Positions 15,158 through 22,755 of a stretch of 64,000 nucleotides of DNA are shown in pieces. The stretch comes from Candidatus Microthrix parvicella Bio17-1 (lineage in GTDB: Bacteria; Actinomycetota; Acidimicrobiia; Acidimicrobiales; Microtrichaceae), in contig NZ_AMPG01000002.1 of the NCBI RefSeq assembly GCF_000299415.1, forward strand, positions 186,001 through 250,000. Direction: 5' to 3'. Under the pieces are notes generated by a model. The model worked only from the letters and a program-made list of their open reading frames with translations. It ran no database searches and was not told the DNA's origin. Both the position numbers and the translations under genes were made by a program. How positions within the stretch are numbered: the first letter of the stretch is position 1; the number at the start of each line of letters is the position of its first letter.

Positions 15158-17074
15158 ATGAACAGCGCTACCGCCGATCTCGCCGATGTCGATGTGGACG
15201 ACGGGGTGGAGCATCCCTGGGAGAGCCGCGAGGTGCGCTGGTCGGCGCTCGCTGGGCTGCTGCTCGCCGTGGGGTTCCTCGCCGGTCGCGTTGAGGTCCC
15301 GACCGGTGTTGTCACTGGCATCTATGCGGCGTCGACGGTAGCGGGGCTGCGGTTCTTCGCGCTCGAAGCGATCGAAGAGCTGTGGCGCGAACGGCGGATC
15401 GGCATCGAGCTGTTGATGACGGTGGGCACCCTTGCTGCGGGCGGCCTGGGTGAGTGGGGCGAGGCCGCGACCCTCGCGTTCTTGTATTCGATCTCCGAAG
15501 CGCTCGAGGAGTTCACTGAGGACCGCACTCGCAATGCCATTCGAGCGCTGATGGACCTCGCTCCCAAGCAGGTCACCCGCGTCCGTGACGGTGTTCAGGA
15601 AGAGATCGACGTTGGGGACCTCGCAATCGGTGACCAGTTCCTGGTGCGGCCTGGTGAAGGCGTCGGGACCGACGGCACGATCGTCGACGGTTACAGCGCT
15701 CTGAACGAGGCGGCGATCACGGGTGAGTCGGTGCCGGTCGAGAAGCAGGTCGGCGACAAGGTGTTCGCGGGAACGTTGAACACCACCGGCGCGGTCGTGG
15801 TGGAAGCGACCGCGACGGCCGAGGACAACACGCTGGCCAAGATCGTGCACCTTGTCAGCGAGGCCCAAGAGCAAAAGGGCCGTGGTGAGCAGTTCATGAG
15901 CCGGTTCGCGCGCATCTACTCCCCGGCGGTGCTGCTCGTCGGTGTGCTTGTAGCGTTCGGTGGCGGCATGCTGACCGGTGACTGGTCCGAGTGGGTGGGT
16001 CGGGCGGCGACGGTGATCGTGGCGGCTGCGCCGTGCGCGCTGGTGATCTCCATTCCGATCAGTTATGTCGCCGCCATCGGCAACGCCAGCCGCAAAGGCA
16101 TACTCATCAAGGGAGGCATCTACCTGGAGGAACTGGCCCGGCTCACCGCACTGGCCATGGACAAGACCGGCACCATCACTCAAGGTGAGCCTCGCGTGGT
16201 CGACGTGGTCCCGGCTGACGGTCACGACGAACGGTCTGTGCTCACTGCCGCCGCAGTGGTCGAACAGCGCTCCGAGCATCCGCTCGCTAGCGCCGTCATG
16301 GTCCGCAGCGCCGAGCTCGACTTGTCCATCCCTTCCAGCGAAACGTTCGAAACGCTTGTTGGCGCCGGTGCCCGAGCCTCCAGCAACGGCCGTCTCTACC
16401 TCGTCGGCTCCCCGGCCCTGATGGACGATCGTGGGCTCGCACTCGACGGGCTCCGAGGCCAGATCGAGAACCTCGAACGAGCCGGACGGACCGCGATCGT
16501 CGCAGCGGTCGATGATCGAGTCGTCGGTGTGGTCGGGATCGCTGATGTGGTGCGCCCTCAAGCCCGTGACGCAATCAGTGAACTGCGCCGTAACGGTGTC
16601 GACCACATCGTCATGCTGACCGGAGACAACGCCCGCACCGGTGAAGCCATCGCCTCGGAGGTCGGGATCGACGATGTGCGAGCCCACCTCAAGCCCGAGG
16701 ACAAGTCCCGGCTTGTCGCCGAGCTCGCTGCTCATGGTCATGTCGGCATGGTCGGCGACGGGGTCAACGACGCACCCGCGCTCGCCGCTGCGTCGGTCGG
16801 TATCGCCATGGGTACCGCCGGCAGCGACGTCGCCCTCGAAACCGCCGACGTTGCGCTCATGGCCGACGACCTGTCCAAGCTCACCGAAGCGGTCCGGATC
16901 GGGCGACGCACCCGCCGCATAGTCGCCCAGAACATCGCGCTAGGCCTCGTGATCCCGGCAATCCTCGTCCCGGGTGCCCTGATCGGCGTCTTCACCTTGC
17001 CCATTGCTGTGCTGGCCCACGAGCTCTCCGAGCTGGCCGTGATCGCCAACGGCCTCCGACTGGCCCGCAGGTGA
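15158..17074 (+). CDS. P1B-type heavy-metal-exporting ATPase
   Basis: The 638-aa integral membrane pump has an actuator motif TGES (188-191), phosphorylation site DKTGT (Asp335), SEHP in the nucleotide-binding domain and GDGVNDAP near the end. The transmembrane metal site reads APC (291-293) where Cd/Zn/Pb/Cu pumps usually have CPC. The N-terminus has no heavy-metal-associated domain, only an acidic, His-poor leader. Two N-terminal and four later hydrophobic hairpins fit P1B topology. Its stop overlaps lspA (ATGA). The ArsR context suggests Cd, Pb or Zn export, but the altered site leaves the metal open. Confidence 0.9.
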   Translation: MNSATADLADVDVDDGVEHPWESREVRWSALAGLLLAVGFLAGRVEVPTGVVTGIYAASTVAGLRFFALEAIEELWRERRIGIELLMTVGTLAAGGLGEWGEAATLAFLYSISEALEEFTEDRTRNAIRALMDLAPKQVTRVRDGVQEEIDVGDLAIGDQFLVRPGEGVGTDGTIVDGYSALNEAAITGESVPVEKQVGDKVFAGTLNTTGAVVVEATATAEDNTLAKIVHLVSEAQEQKGRGEQFMSRFARIYSPAVLLVGVLVAFGGGMLTGDWSEWVGRAATVIVAAAPCALVISIPISYVAAIGNASRKGILIKGGIYLEELARLTALAMDKTGTITQGEPRVVDVVPADGHDERSVLTAAAVVEQRSEHPLASAVMVRSAELDLSIPSSETFETLVGAGARASSNGRLYLVGSPALMDDRGLALDGLRGQIENLERAGRTAIVAAVDDRVVGVVGIADVVRPQARDAISELRRNGVDHIVMLTGDNARTGEAIASEVGIDDVRAHLKPEDKSRLVAELAAHGHVGMVGDGVNDAPALAAASVGIAMGTAGSDVALETADVALMADDLSKLTEAVRIGRRTRRIVAQNIALGLVIPAILVPGALIGVFTLPIAVLAHELSELAVIANGLRLARR

Positions 17075-17550
17075 TGAACCCCACCGGATCCGATCTCGGA
17101 AGACAGCGTCTGCGCATCGTCGTTGCCGCTGGCGCAGTGGTTGCGATCGACCTGCTCTCGAAAGCCGCGTCCAGTGCCTATCTCACCGCTGAAGGCATCG
17201 ATCTGCCCGGACCGCTCGACCTACGGCTCGCGTACAACACCGGTATGGCGTTCTCGCTCGGCAACAACGCTCCCACGTGGCTCATCGTCGCCCTCACCGG
17301 CGGTGTGGCTGTGGTGATCGCGACGGTCGCGTGGAGGGGCGTGTTCGCCAGCTCCGTAGCAGCCGGCGTCGTCGTCGGCGGGGCGATTGCCAACGTCGCA
17401 GACCGCGTCCAGGCGGGCACTGTCGTCGACATGCTCCACACCGGCTGGTGGCCCACCTTCAATCTCGCCGACGTCGCGATTGTCTGCGGTGCCGCTGCCC
17501 TCGTGCTGACGACCCTTCGCGCCCCAGCGGAACAGGCCTCGGAATCGTGA
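17071..17550 (+). CDS. lspA: Lipoprotein signal peptidase II in a metal operon
   Basis: LspA cleaves prolipoproteins in the membrane with two aspartates. The 159-aa product has four hydrophobic helices and the conserved blocks 'DLLSKA', NTGMAFSLG, GGAIANVADR (catalytic Asp) and FNLADVAI (second catalytic Asp). It overlaps the ATPase stop by four bases and its own stop overlaps the cyclase gene (GTGA). lspA copies inside cadmium/lead operons are known in several phyla, so this is probably an accessory copy, not the housekeeping enzyme. Confidence 0.9.
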   Translation: MMNPTGSDLGRQRLRIVVAAGAVVAIDLLSKAASSAYLTAEGIDLPGPLDLRLAYNTGMAFSLGNNAPTWLIVALTGGVAVVIATVAWRGVFASSVAAGVVVGGAIANVADRVQAGTVVDMLHTGWWPTFNLADVAIVCGAAALVLTTLRAPAEQASES

Positions 17551-18338
17551 GCGAGTCAGAACGAACGGTTCTCTTCATCGACTTGGTCGACTTCACAGTT
17601 GCCACGGTCACTCACGGCGACCACACCGCTGCCGATCTGGCGGAGCGGCTCGTCGAGCTCACCACCAGCTCACTCGGGTCTACCGATCAACTCGTCAAGG
17701 GACTCGGCGACGCCGTCATGATCGTGTGCCACAAGCCCCACAACGCACTCGCGCTGGCAGGACGAATCTGCGACCGCGCCGATCATGAATCCGCGTTCCC
17801 GCTCCTGCGTATGGGCCTGCACCACGGGCCAGTCGTCGAGCGCCACGACGACTGGTTCGGCACCACCGTCAACATCGCAGCTCGCCTGGCTGCCCTTGCC
17901 GGGCCAGGTGACGTTCTCACCACAGACACGGTGGTCACGGCCGCTGCCGGAGCCGGCATGAAGGTTGAGCAGCTGGGGGCTCAACGCCTTCGCGGCATCA
18001 CCGAACCCGTCGAAGTCTTCTCCGTCACTCCCTGCCCAGCCGAGCCCAACCGAGTCATCGACCCAATCTGCCGCATGGCCGTCGAACGCACGCTAGCCGC
18101 CGCGACCCGCACCCAAGGCGGGAACGAATACCACTTCTGCTCGGTGACCTGCGTCAACACGTTCGACCGTACTTACGGCGGGCAGGCCACTCACCCCCTG
18201 GCCGCCCCCGAGACAGGAGAACCCGATGAGAATGAACAGCATAGAGAAGGCCCTGATGAACAACCCGGTGAGGGCAGCCATCCAGAGAAGGTACGAGGCT
18301 CCACTCCTGAAACGTCTCGGTGGGACCGTCGACGGTGA
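17547..18338 (+). CDS. Class III nucleotidyl cyclase fused to a YHS metal-binding domain
   Basis: GTG at 17547, in the GTGA overlap with lspA, gives 263 residues. Residues 5-165 are a class III cyclase catalytic domain: metal Asp12 (LFIDLVDF), second metal Asp55 (KGLGDAVM) and transition-state Asn109/Arg113 (TVNIAARL). Residues 170-212 match a YHS domain (IDPICRM, then YHFCSVTC), with Cys175, Cys198 and Cys202 as likely metal ligands. Such domains occur in metal transport and reduction proteins. I infer a metal-responsive cyclase linking metal stress to cAMP-type signalling. Its last 113 bp overlap the methyltransferase start, beyond the YHS domain. Confidence 0.82.
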   Translation: MSESERTVLFIDLVDFTVATVTHGDHTAADLAERLVELTTSSLGSTDQLVKGLGDAVMIVCHKPHNALALAGRICDRADHESAFPLLRMGLHHGPVVERHDDWFGTTVNIAARLAALAGPGDVLTTDTVVTAAAGAGMKVEQLGAQRLRGITEPVEVFSVTPCPAEPNRVIDPICRMAVERTLAAATRTQGGNEYHFCSVTCVNTFDRTYGGQATHPLAAPETGEPDENEQHREGPDEQPGEGSHPEKVRGSTPETSRWDRRR

Positions 18339-18831
18339 ACATGTGCTCGAGATCGGGTGCGGCCAGGGCGTCGGCACGCAGATCATCCTCGAACAGTTCG
18401 GCGCCGCCCACGTCACAGCGATCGACCTCGACCCCGCCATGATCGATCGCGCCCGAGAGCGTCTTCGCGATCACGGCGACAAGGTGGCTCTGAGAACCGG
18501 CGACGCCGAACACATCGATGCTCCCGACGACTCCTTCGACGCCGTATTCGACTTCGGGATCATCCACCACATCCCCAACTGGCGCGCATCCATCGAAGAA
18601 GTGCACCGAGTGATTCGCCCCAGCGGCCGCTTCTACTTCGAAGAGGTCACCAGCCATGCGCTAGCCCGCTGGAGCTACCGCACCTTCCTCGAACACCCAG
18701 AGCACGACCGATTCGGAGCATTCGGCTTCGTGCACGAACTCGAAACCCAACACCTGCATGTGGGCGACCGCGCCACCACACGATTCTTCGGCGACTTCGT
18801 CATCGGCGTCGCCACAAACCACGACAGCTGA
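18226..18831 (+). CDS. Class I SAM-dependent methyltransferase
   Basis: The 201-aa protein has the Rossmann SAM-binding motif I (VLEIGCGQGVG), an acidic end of strand 2 (AIDLDPAM), motif with GDAEH before DDSFDAVFDF, and the post-strand-4 segment IHHIPNW. It is followed by a C-terminal substrate region with no metal-specific cysteines. ATG at 18226 is preceded by AGGAGA. It lies at the end of the ATPase-lspA-cyclase operon. Arsenite methyltransferases have a similar size but a conserved cysteine triad not seen here, so the substrate is unknown. Confidence 0.85.
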   Translation: MRMNSIEKALMNNPVRAAIQRRYEAPLLKRLGGTVDGEHVLEIGCGQGVGTQIILEQFGAAHVTAIDLDPAMIDRARERLRDHGDKVALRTGDAEHIDAPDDSFDAVFDFGIIHHIPNWRASIEEVHRVIRPSGRFYFEEVTSHALARWSYRTFLEHPEHDRFGAFGFVHELETQHLHVGDRATTRFFGDFVIGVATNHDS

Positions 18832-19259
18832 GTCGAGCAGGCCGGACGTGATCGGCTGGGGCGGGAAGGGGCGCACTTCCGGGCGAACGGGTTGGCACCA
18901 TTGGAGTTCGGATCACGAAGTCGCTCACGGACACGACCCCCGGCGATCAACGCGATCGTTGGAACACCAACGCGTTACCGTGGCCGCTACTGCGTCATCG
19001 CTGGGCGGGCCGAGGAGCGCCCCATCGAGCTGTTCGATGACGAGAAGGCCATTCGGCGGCTCGACGACCCTGTTGGAGACGAGCGGCCTGGCTCCCGTCT
19101 CCTCCGGTACCACGACCTGCCGATGGTCTTCGCGTATCGCCAAGTCGGCAAAGGAGGCCGGCTGCTAGTGGTCAAAAGGCCATCGCCCTCCACGCCCTGT
19201 ATGAGGTGGGTGAATCGGAAGTGTGGGCCAATCTACGCCAGCGCCCTCTCCCCACGGCT
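18832..19259. other. Gap between methyltransferase and reductase genes
   Basis: A plus-strand frame (18892-19332, 146 codons) contains a plausible stretch (TPTRYRGRYCVIAGRAEERP) but no known domain, and runs antisense into the reductase C-terminus. It may be a decayed gene. Nothing else is seen. Confidence 0.3.
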
Positions 19260-20714
19260 TCAGGGCTTCGTATCGGGAGTCGGTGCCGGTGGGAGTTCGA
19301 CTACAAGGCGATCGACACGTTCGCACGATTGAGCGGTGCGTACTCGTTGTTGGTCACTCGCGCACAGCATCGAGCCGAGGTCGGAGCTGACGCTGGGGTA
19401 GCTGGCCGTCATCGATTTCAGTTGGCGGCTGGTGAGGTCGGCTTTCATGGCGAGCCCGAGGATGTTGATCAGTTCTGCGTAACCTGGGCCGAGGAGGTGG
19501 GCGCCGACGATGCGGTCGGTTGAGCGGTCGATGAGGATCTTTGCCGCGGCGGTGGTTTCGCCGATCCGGTAGTTCGAGTACCAGCCGCTGGTGTCGTTGT
19601 AGCGGACGTCAACGTCGATGTCTCTCGCTACGGCTTCGTGTTCGAGGAGGCCGACGCGGGCGAGTTCGGGGATGGTGAACACCGTGGTGGGCACGCCGGT
19701 GTAGTCGGGCACGGTCGTCGTGTCGTTGATCATGTTGGACGCGGCGACCTTGCCTTCGAACACCGCTACGGGGGTGAGCGCCAACCCGGGCGTGTCCGCA
19801 GAGTCGCCCGCGGCGAACACCGCGGGGTTGGTTGTGCTCTGCAGATGGCCGGCGACGGTGACACCTTTGGTGCTGTGCGCGATGCCGGCGGCGTCGAGAT
19901 CGAGTCGGGAGAGCTCCGGGACACGGCCTGCGCCGTGAACCACCAGATCGGTCTGGTGAATCTCGTCGTGTCCGGCTTGTTCGACGGTTACGAGGTATCC
20001 GCTGTCGGCGGGTTCGATCGAGGTGATGGCGGTTTTGCTCTTCACGGTGATGCCGGTATCGGTGCTGCGTTTGACCAGTTGCGCGACGAGGTCGGGATCG
20101 AACCCCTTGAGTGGTCGTTCGCCGCGGTCGATGATCACTGGTGCCGAACCGGCCCGCGCTGCGATGTGCGCGAACTCGAAGGAGATGAAGCCTCCACCCA
20201 CGAACAGCACACGTCGGGGCCGTTCGGCGAGGTTGAGGAACTCGGTGCTGTCGATGAGATGCTCGGCTCCCGGGAAATCCATCGGCCGTGGTTTCGCCCC
20301 GGCAGCGATCAGGAATCGCTGCGACTCGTACGCGGCGCCGTCGACGACGATCCGGTTGGGGTCGGTGAACGCCGCTGTTCCATGGAGTGTTTCCACGCCG
20401 CTGGAGCGCAGACCCCGTTCCATGGCCTGGGGAACCGGGTCGGTGAAGCCGTGCTTGTGTGTCATCAGGTCGGTCCAGTTGATGGACAGCCCGTCGTCGT
20501 CGATGCCTTTGCCGCGCATCAGTCGGGCGGCATCGATGACCTCCGCGCCGCGGCGCAGGATCTTCTTGGGGTCACATCCACGCAGCGCGCATGTGCCCCC
20601 ATACGGCAAAGCGTCGACGATCGCTACCCGCCAACCACGCGAGGCGCACTTCTCGGCGGCGGCGACACCAGCCATGCCGGCACCGATCACGATCAGGTCG
20701 AAGGTCTCACTCAT
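19260..20714 (-). CDS. MerA-like FAD-dependent disulfide oxidoreductase
   Basis: Starting at ATG 20714, this 484-aa flavoprotein has an N-terminal FAD site (VIGAGMAGVAAAEKC), a redox-active Cys42-x4-Cys47 in GGTCALRGCDPKK, an NAD(P)H site (LFVGGGFISFEFAHI), a second FAD motif (FAAGDSADT) and a dimerisation domain. The layout is shared by mercuric reductase, glutathione reductase and lipoamide dehydrogenase. The C-terminal vicinal cysteine pair that classical MerA uses to receive Hg(II) is missing. The last 30 residues are also atypical and antisense to the neighbouring frame, suggesting an altered 3' end. Context (MerR, MerT-like, thioredoxin-like) points to mercury or thiol stress. Confidence 0.8.
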   Translation of the reverse strand: MSETFDLIVIGAGMAGVAAAEKCASRGWRVAIVDALPYGGTCALRGCDPKKILRRGAEVIDAARLMRGKGIDDDGLSINWTDLMTHKHGFTDPVPQAMERGLRSSGVETLHGTAAFTDPNRIVVDGAAYESQRFLIAAGAKPRPMDFPGAEHLIDSTEFLNLAERPRRVLFVGGGFISFEFAHIAARAGSAPVIIDRGERPLKGFDPDLVAQLVKRSTDTGITVKSKTAITSIEPADSGYLVTVEQAGHDEIHQTDLVVHGAGRVPELSRLDLDAAGIAHSTKGVTVAGHLQSTTNPAVFAAGDSADTPGLALTPVAVFEGKVAASNMINDTTTVPDYTGVPTTVFTIPELARVGLLEHEAVARDIDVDVRYNDTSGWYSNYRIGETTAAAKILIDRSTDRIVGAHLLGPGYAELINILGLAMKADLTSRQLKSMTASYPSVSSDLGSMLCASDQQRVRTAQSCERVDRLVVELPPAPTPDTKP

Positions 20715-21030
20715 CTGAACGCCGACCCGCTCTCCCGGGGTGCACACCGATCCCCGCGAGGGTCAGGTGGGTCAGGTGGGTCAGGTGGTCCGGGGTGTTC
20801 GAGGATGGCGTGTCGTTGCTCTGCCGGCGGGGTGCGCGACGGTGCCACCAGCGCCAGGACTCGATCGCAACTGCGGTGACGCCGATGGCGACGAGGAACC
20901 AGCTTCGCGTCGACGAGCCTGCGATCGCTCCGAGCACACCGAGCGACGCCAGGACCGGTATGCCGCAACAGACTCCGAGCCCAACAGCGAGGAGTCCGGC
21001 CAGTGAGGCAGGCGACGAGCGATCAGTCAT
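20707..21030 (-). CDS. MerT/MerF-like small membrane protein
   Basis: The 107-aa protein has two hydrophobic helices. The first carries a vicinal cysteine pair followed by Gly-x-Pro (GVCCGIPVLASLGVLG), the pattern by which MerT and MerF pass Hg(II) across the inner membrane; the second is 'FLVAIGVTAVAIESWRWW'. The C-terminal tail is hydrophilic and contains three HLT units from a 9-bp tandem DNA repeat. Its 3' end overlaps the reductase start by 8 bp and its 5' end overlaps the thioredoxin-like gene by 8 bp, so the three are one operon. Role as a mercury importer feeding the reductase is inferred. Confidence 0.72.
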   Translation of the reverse strand: MTDRSSPASLAGLLAVGLGVCCGIPVLASLGVLGAIAGSSTRSWFLVAIGVTAVAIESWRWWHRRAPRRQSNDTPSSNTPDHLTHLTHLTLAGIGVHPGRAGRRSDE

Positions 21031-21322
21031 CAGCGAGTGCTTCTCTGAGCTGATCGAGTGTCGGTGACCCTGCGGGTCCGGCGGGGGTCTGATACACGCG
21101 ACAGGACAGTCCGACGGCGCCGTCGGGATCGGCGAAGACGTCGACCCCTTCGAGCAGAATGCTGGGTGACCCGCGGAACCCGACCCGTTCGGCCTCTTCA
21201 GGGGTGTCGACCAGATGATGCGAGATCCTCAAGTCGGGCGCCTCCTGAGCCAGCACCCTCAAGTGACCCTCCGCGATCTTCCAGTTCGGGCAGTCCTCGA
21301 GGTAGAGCAACGTGATATCCAT
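21023..21322 (-). CDS. Thioredoxin-fold protein of the mercury-type operon
   Basis: The 99-aa protein starts with a beta strand and a single conserved cysteine (LLYLEDCPNW), then a helix, and 'GFRGSPSILLEGVDVFAD' with the cis-proline expected of a thioredoxin fold. Proteins of this type are commonly found next to MerR regulators and are often labelled alkylmercury lyase-like, though they lack the MerB catalytic set. A Cys in 'LSCRVY' may be a second ligand. It is the first gene of the operon, divergent from merR across a 54-bp spacer. Confidence 0.7.
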   Translation of the reverse strand: MDITLLYLEDCPNWKIAEGHLRVLAQEAPDLRISHHLVDTPEEAERVGFRGSPSILLEGVDVFADPDGAVGLSCRVYQTPAGPAGSPTLDQLREALADD

Positions 21323-21336
21323 GCGCTCACCGTAAA

Positions 21337-21370
21337 CCTTGATCCACGGATCAAGGTCAAGGTCTACAAT
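21337..21370. promoter_or_regulatory. MerR-type operator and divergent promoters
   Basis: CCTTGATCC-AC-GGATCAAGG (21337-21356) is a perfect dyad. On the plus strand TTGATC (21339) and TACAAT (21365-21370) are 20 bp apart, the over-long spacing that MerR proteins correct by twisting DNA. On the minus strand TTGACC and TTTACG frame the same dyad. The merR ATG follows the -10 by only 6 bp, so its mRNA is probably leaderless. Confidence 0.75.
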
Positions 21371-21376
21371 GGCGGA

Positions 21377-21778
21377 ATGCTCATCGGAGAACTCGCCGAC
21401 GCACTCGATGTGCCAACCGAGACAGTTCGGTTCTACGAACGAAGAGGACTCCTACCCGAACCAGCCCGGGCGAAGAACGGCTATCGGATCTACGACGAAC
21501 AGGCACTCGCCCGACTGCGGTTCATCCGCTCGGCCCAGACCGCAGGGCTGACCTTGGCCGAGATCGGCGGGATCGTCGCGACTCGAGACGAAGGAACCGC
21601 TCCGTGCACCCACGTCACCGAACTACTCGAGTCCAAGCTCGAAGGAGTCAAGGTTCGCCGACGTCAACTCGCCGCTCTGGAAACAGAGATCGAGGCACTC
21701 ATCGAACGCAGCCACCACCTCAACCCTGCCGACTGCACCGACACCGACATCTGCCACATCCTGAACACCGGTAGCTGA
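21377..21778 (+). CDS. merR: MerR-family metal-responsive regulator
   Basis: The 133-residue protein has the MerR N-terminal winged helix (LIGELADALDVPTETVRFYERRGLL), a long dimerisation helix and three cysteines, Cys77 (APCTHV), Cys120 and Cys126 (DCTDTDICHIL), in the positions used by Hg/Zn/Cd/Pb sensors of this family. ATG at 21377 is chosen because the winged helix starts there and the promoter -10 lies just upstream; the longer frame crosses the operator. It should activate the divergent three-gene operon when it binds metal. The exact metal cannot be fixed from cysteine spacing alone. Confidence 0.9.
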   Translation: MLIGELADALDVPTETVRFYERRGLLPEPARAKNGYRIYDEQALARLRFIRSAQTAGLTLAEIGGIVATRDEGTAPCTHVTELLESKLEGVKVRRRQLAALETEIEALIERSHHLNPADCTDTDICHILNTGS

Positions 21779-21957
21779 CAGCCCGCAGTCGTTCGATTGC
21801 GCAAAGTGACCAGCGGTCGAGAGCGCGGACAGCGCAAACCCGAAGGTCGATCTGGCCGCCGACCAAAGCACCCGGCGCACCGGCTGGACGATCGTCAGGA
21901 GCCCCGCAGTCGCGCCCTGGTCGGAACCCTGGTCTGGCCCGTACTCACCACGGGTTC

Positions 21958-21978
21958 TTCTACTGTTCCTTCTACTGT
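21958..21978. promoter_or_regulatory. Paired TTCTACTGT repeats near att copy 3
   Basis: TTCTACTGT at 21958-21966 and 21970-21978, 12-bp period, followed by GCG exactly as at 13128-13151. Probable second arm of the island-2 attachment region. Confidence 0.55.
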
Positions 21979-22092
21979 GCGACGCGGTACGGGGGTTCAC
22001 GCGACGACACGGCCGAGGTACAGTGAGGGCTCAGATCCCAACGTGGGGGCACGATCCGGGACTGGTTGGTACGGGCTGGAAGGGCGATCTGA

Positions 22093-22140
22093 GGGCTCAT
22101 AACCCGAAGGTCGCAGGTTCAAATTCTGCCCCTGCCACCA
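22093..22140 (+). repeat. tRNA-Met 3'-half duplicate, attachment-site copy 3
   Basis: GGGCTCATAACCC anticodon arm, T-arm and CCA end; two substitutions relative to copy 2, one giving a G-U pair in the T-stem and one in the acceptor strand. The tRNA 5' half is absent. It marks the right border of the metal-resistance island. Confidence 0.82.
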
Positions 22141-22302
22141 AGAGGACGCGCGCCCGGGGGCTGGGTTTGGCTGTGCGAGCCGGACGCCTTCATGAATGAT
22201 CACGATCACGCCTTGGTCGCCTGGGGCATTGATCCTGCCCGGATCGGCTTCCATGGCGTTCATTCCATCTGTACGGTCGGAATTCTCAGCGGAAGGAACG
22301 CC

Positions 22303-22712
22303 ATGGAGACGACCTCGTTCACCGGTATCAGCCACCTCGACCTGTCGGTATCCGACGTCGATGCCAGTGCCACGTGGTACGAGCGGGTGCTCGACCTTCG
22401 TCGCCTGCATCGTGTCGACCTGCCAACCCGAACGATGATCGTGCTGTTCCACGAGGCCTCGGGCCTCGTGATCGGGCTCAACCAACATCAGGGGCCCCGG
22501 ACGGACCCTTCGACGAGCGCCGGACCGGCCTCGACCATGTGGGCTTCGCAGTCGACAACCGCGAGGCGCTCGACGCCTGGCAGGCGCGCCTCGCCGACCT
22601 AGGTGTCGAGCATTCCCCGGTTGAAGACACCGCGTCGGGCTCGGCGCTCGTCTTCCGTGACCCCGACCAGATCCAGCTCGAGATGTGGTGGACCAAACCG
22701 AGGGTGGGCTGA
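22303..22712 (+). pseudogene. VOC (glyoxalase-like) family protein with a frameshift
   Basis: ATG at 22303 follows GGAAGGAAC. The first frame encodes one half of a vicinal-oxygen-chelate fold ('FTGISHLDLSVSDVDASATW' to LVIGLNQHQG). The second half (FDERRTGLDHVGFAV to DPDQIQLEMWW) continues in the next frame from about 22500. The switch is at GGGGCCCC, so one base has been lost or gained, either truly or as a consensus error. Metal-binding His and Glu residues of the fold are present in both halves (SHLDL, LDHVG, LEMWW). If repaired it would be a dioxygenase/isomerase-type protein of about 137 residues. Confidence 0.78.
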
Positions 22713-22755
22713 GCGCGGCGACCGCCCTCCCGCGGATCCGACGGCCCCACTCGAT

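Larger units (their letters stand above)
21779..22302. other. Right end of island 2
   Basis: No gene supported. The stretch contains the TTCTACTGT pair at 21958-21978 and att copy 3 at 22093-22140. From 22141 to 22302 there is ordinary upstream sequence of the VOC gene. Confidence 0.5.

Noticed and set aside
15068-16741. 557-codon open frame antisense to the metal ATPase
   Set aside because: Low-complexity, Arg/His/Asp-rich product without domains. It is the mirror of a strongly coding high-GC gene.
18892-19332. 146-aa gene between methyltransferase and reductase
   Set aside because: No domain, and its second half is antisense to the reductase C-terminus. Kept only as a possible decayed gene.
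20761-20790. GGTCAGGTG tandem repeat as a CRISPR-like or regulatory array
   Set aside because: It is a three-copy 9-bp microsatellite inside the coding tail of the MerT-like gene. No spacer structure exists, and no CRISPR array was seen anywhere in the window.
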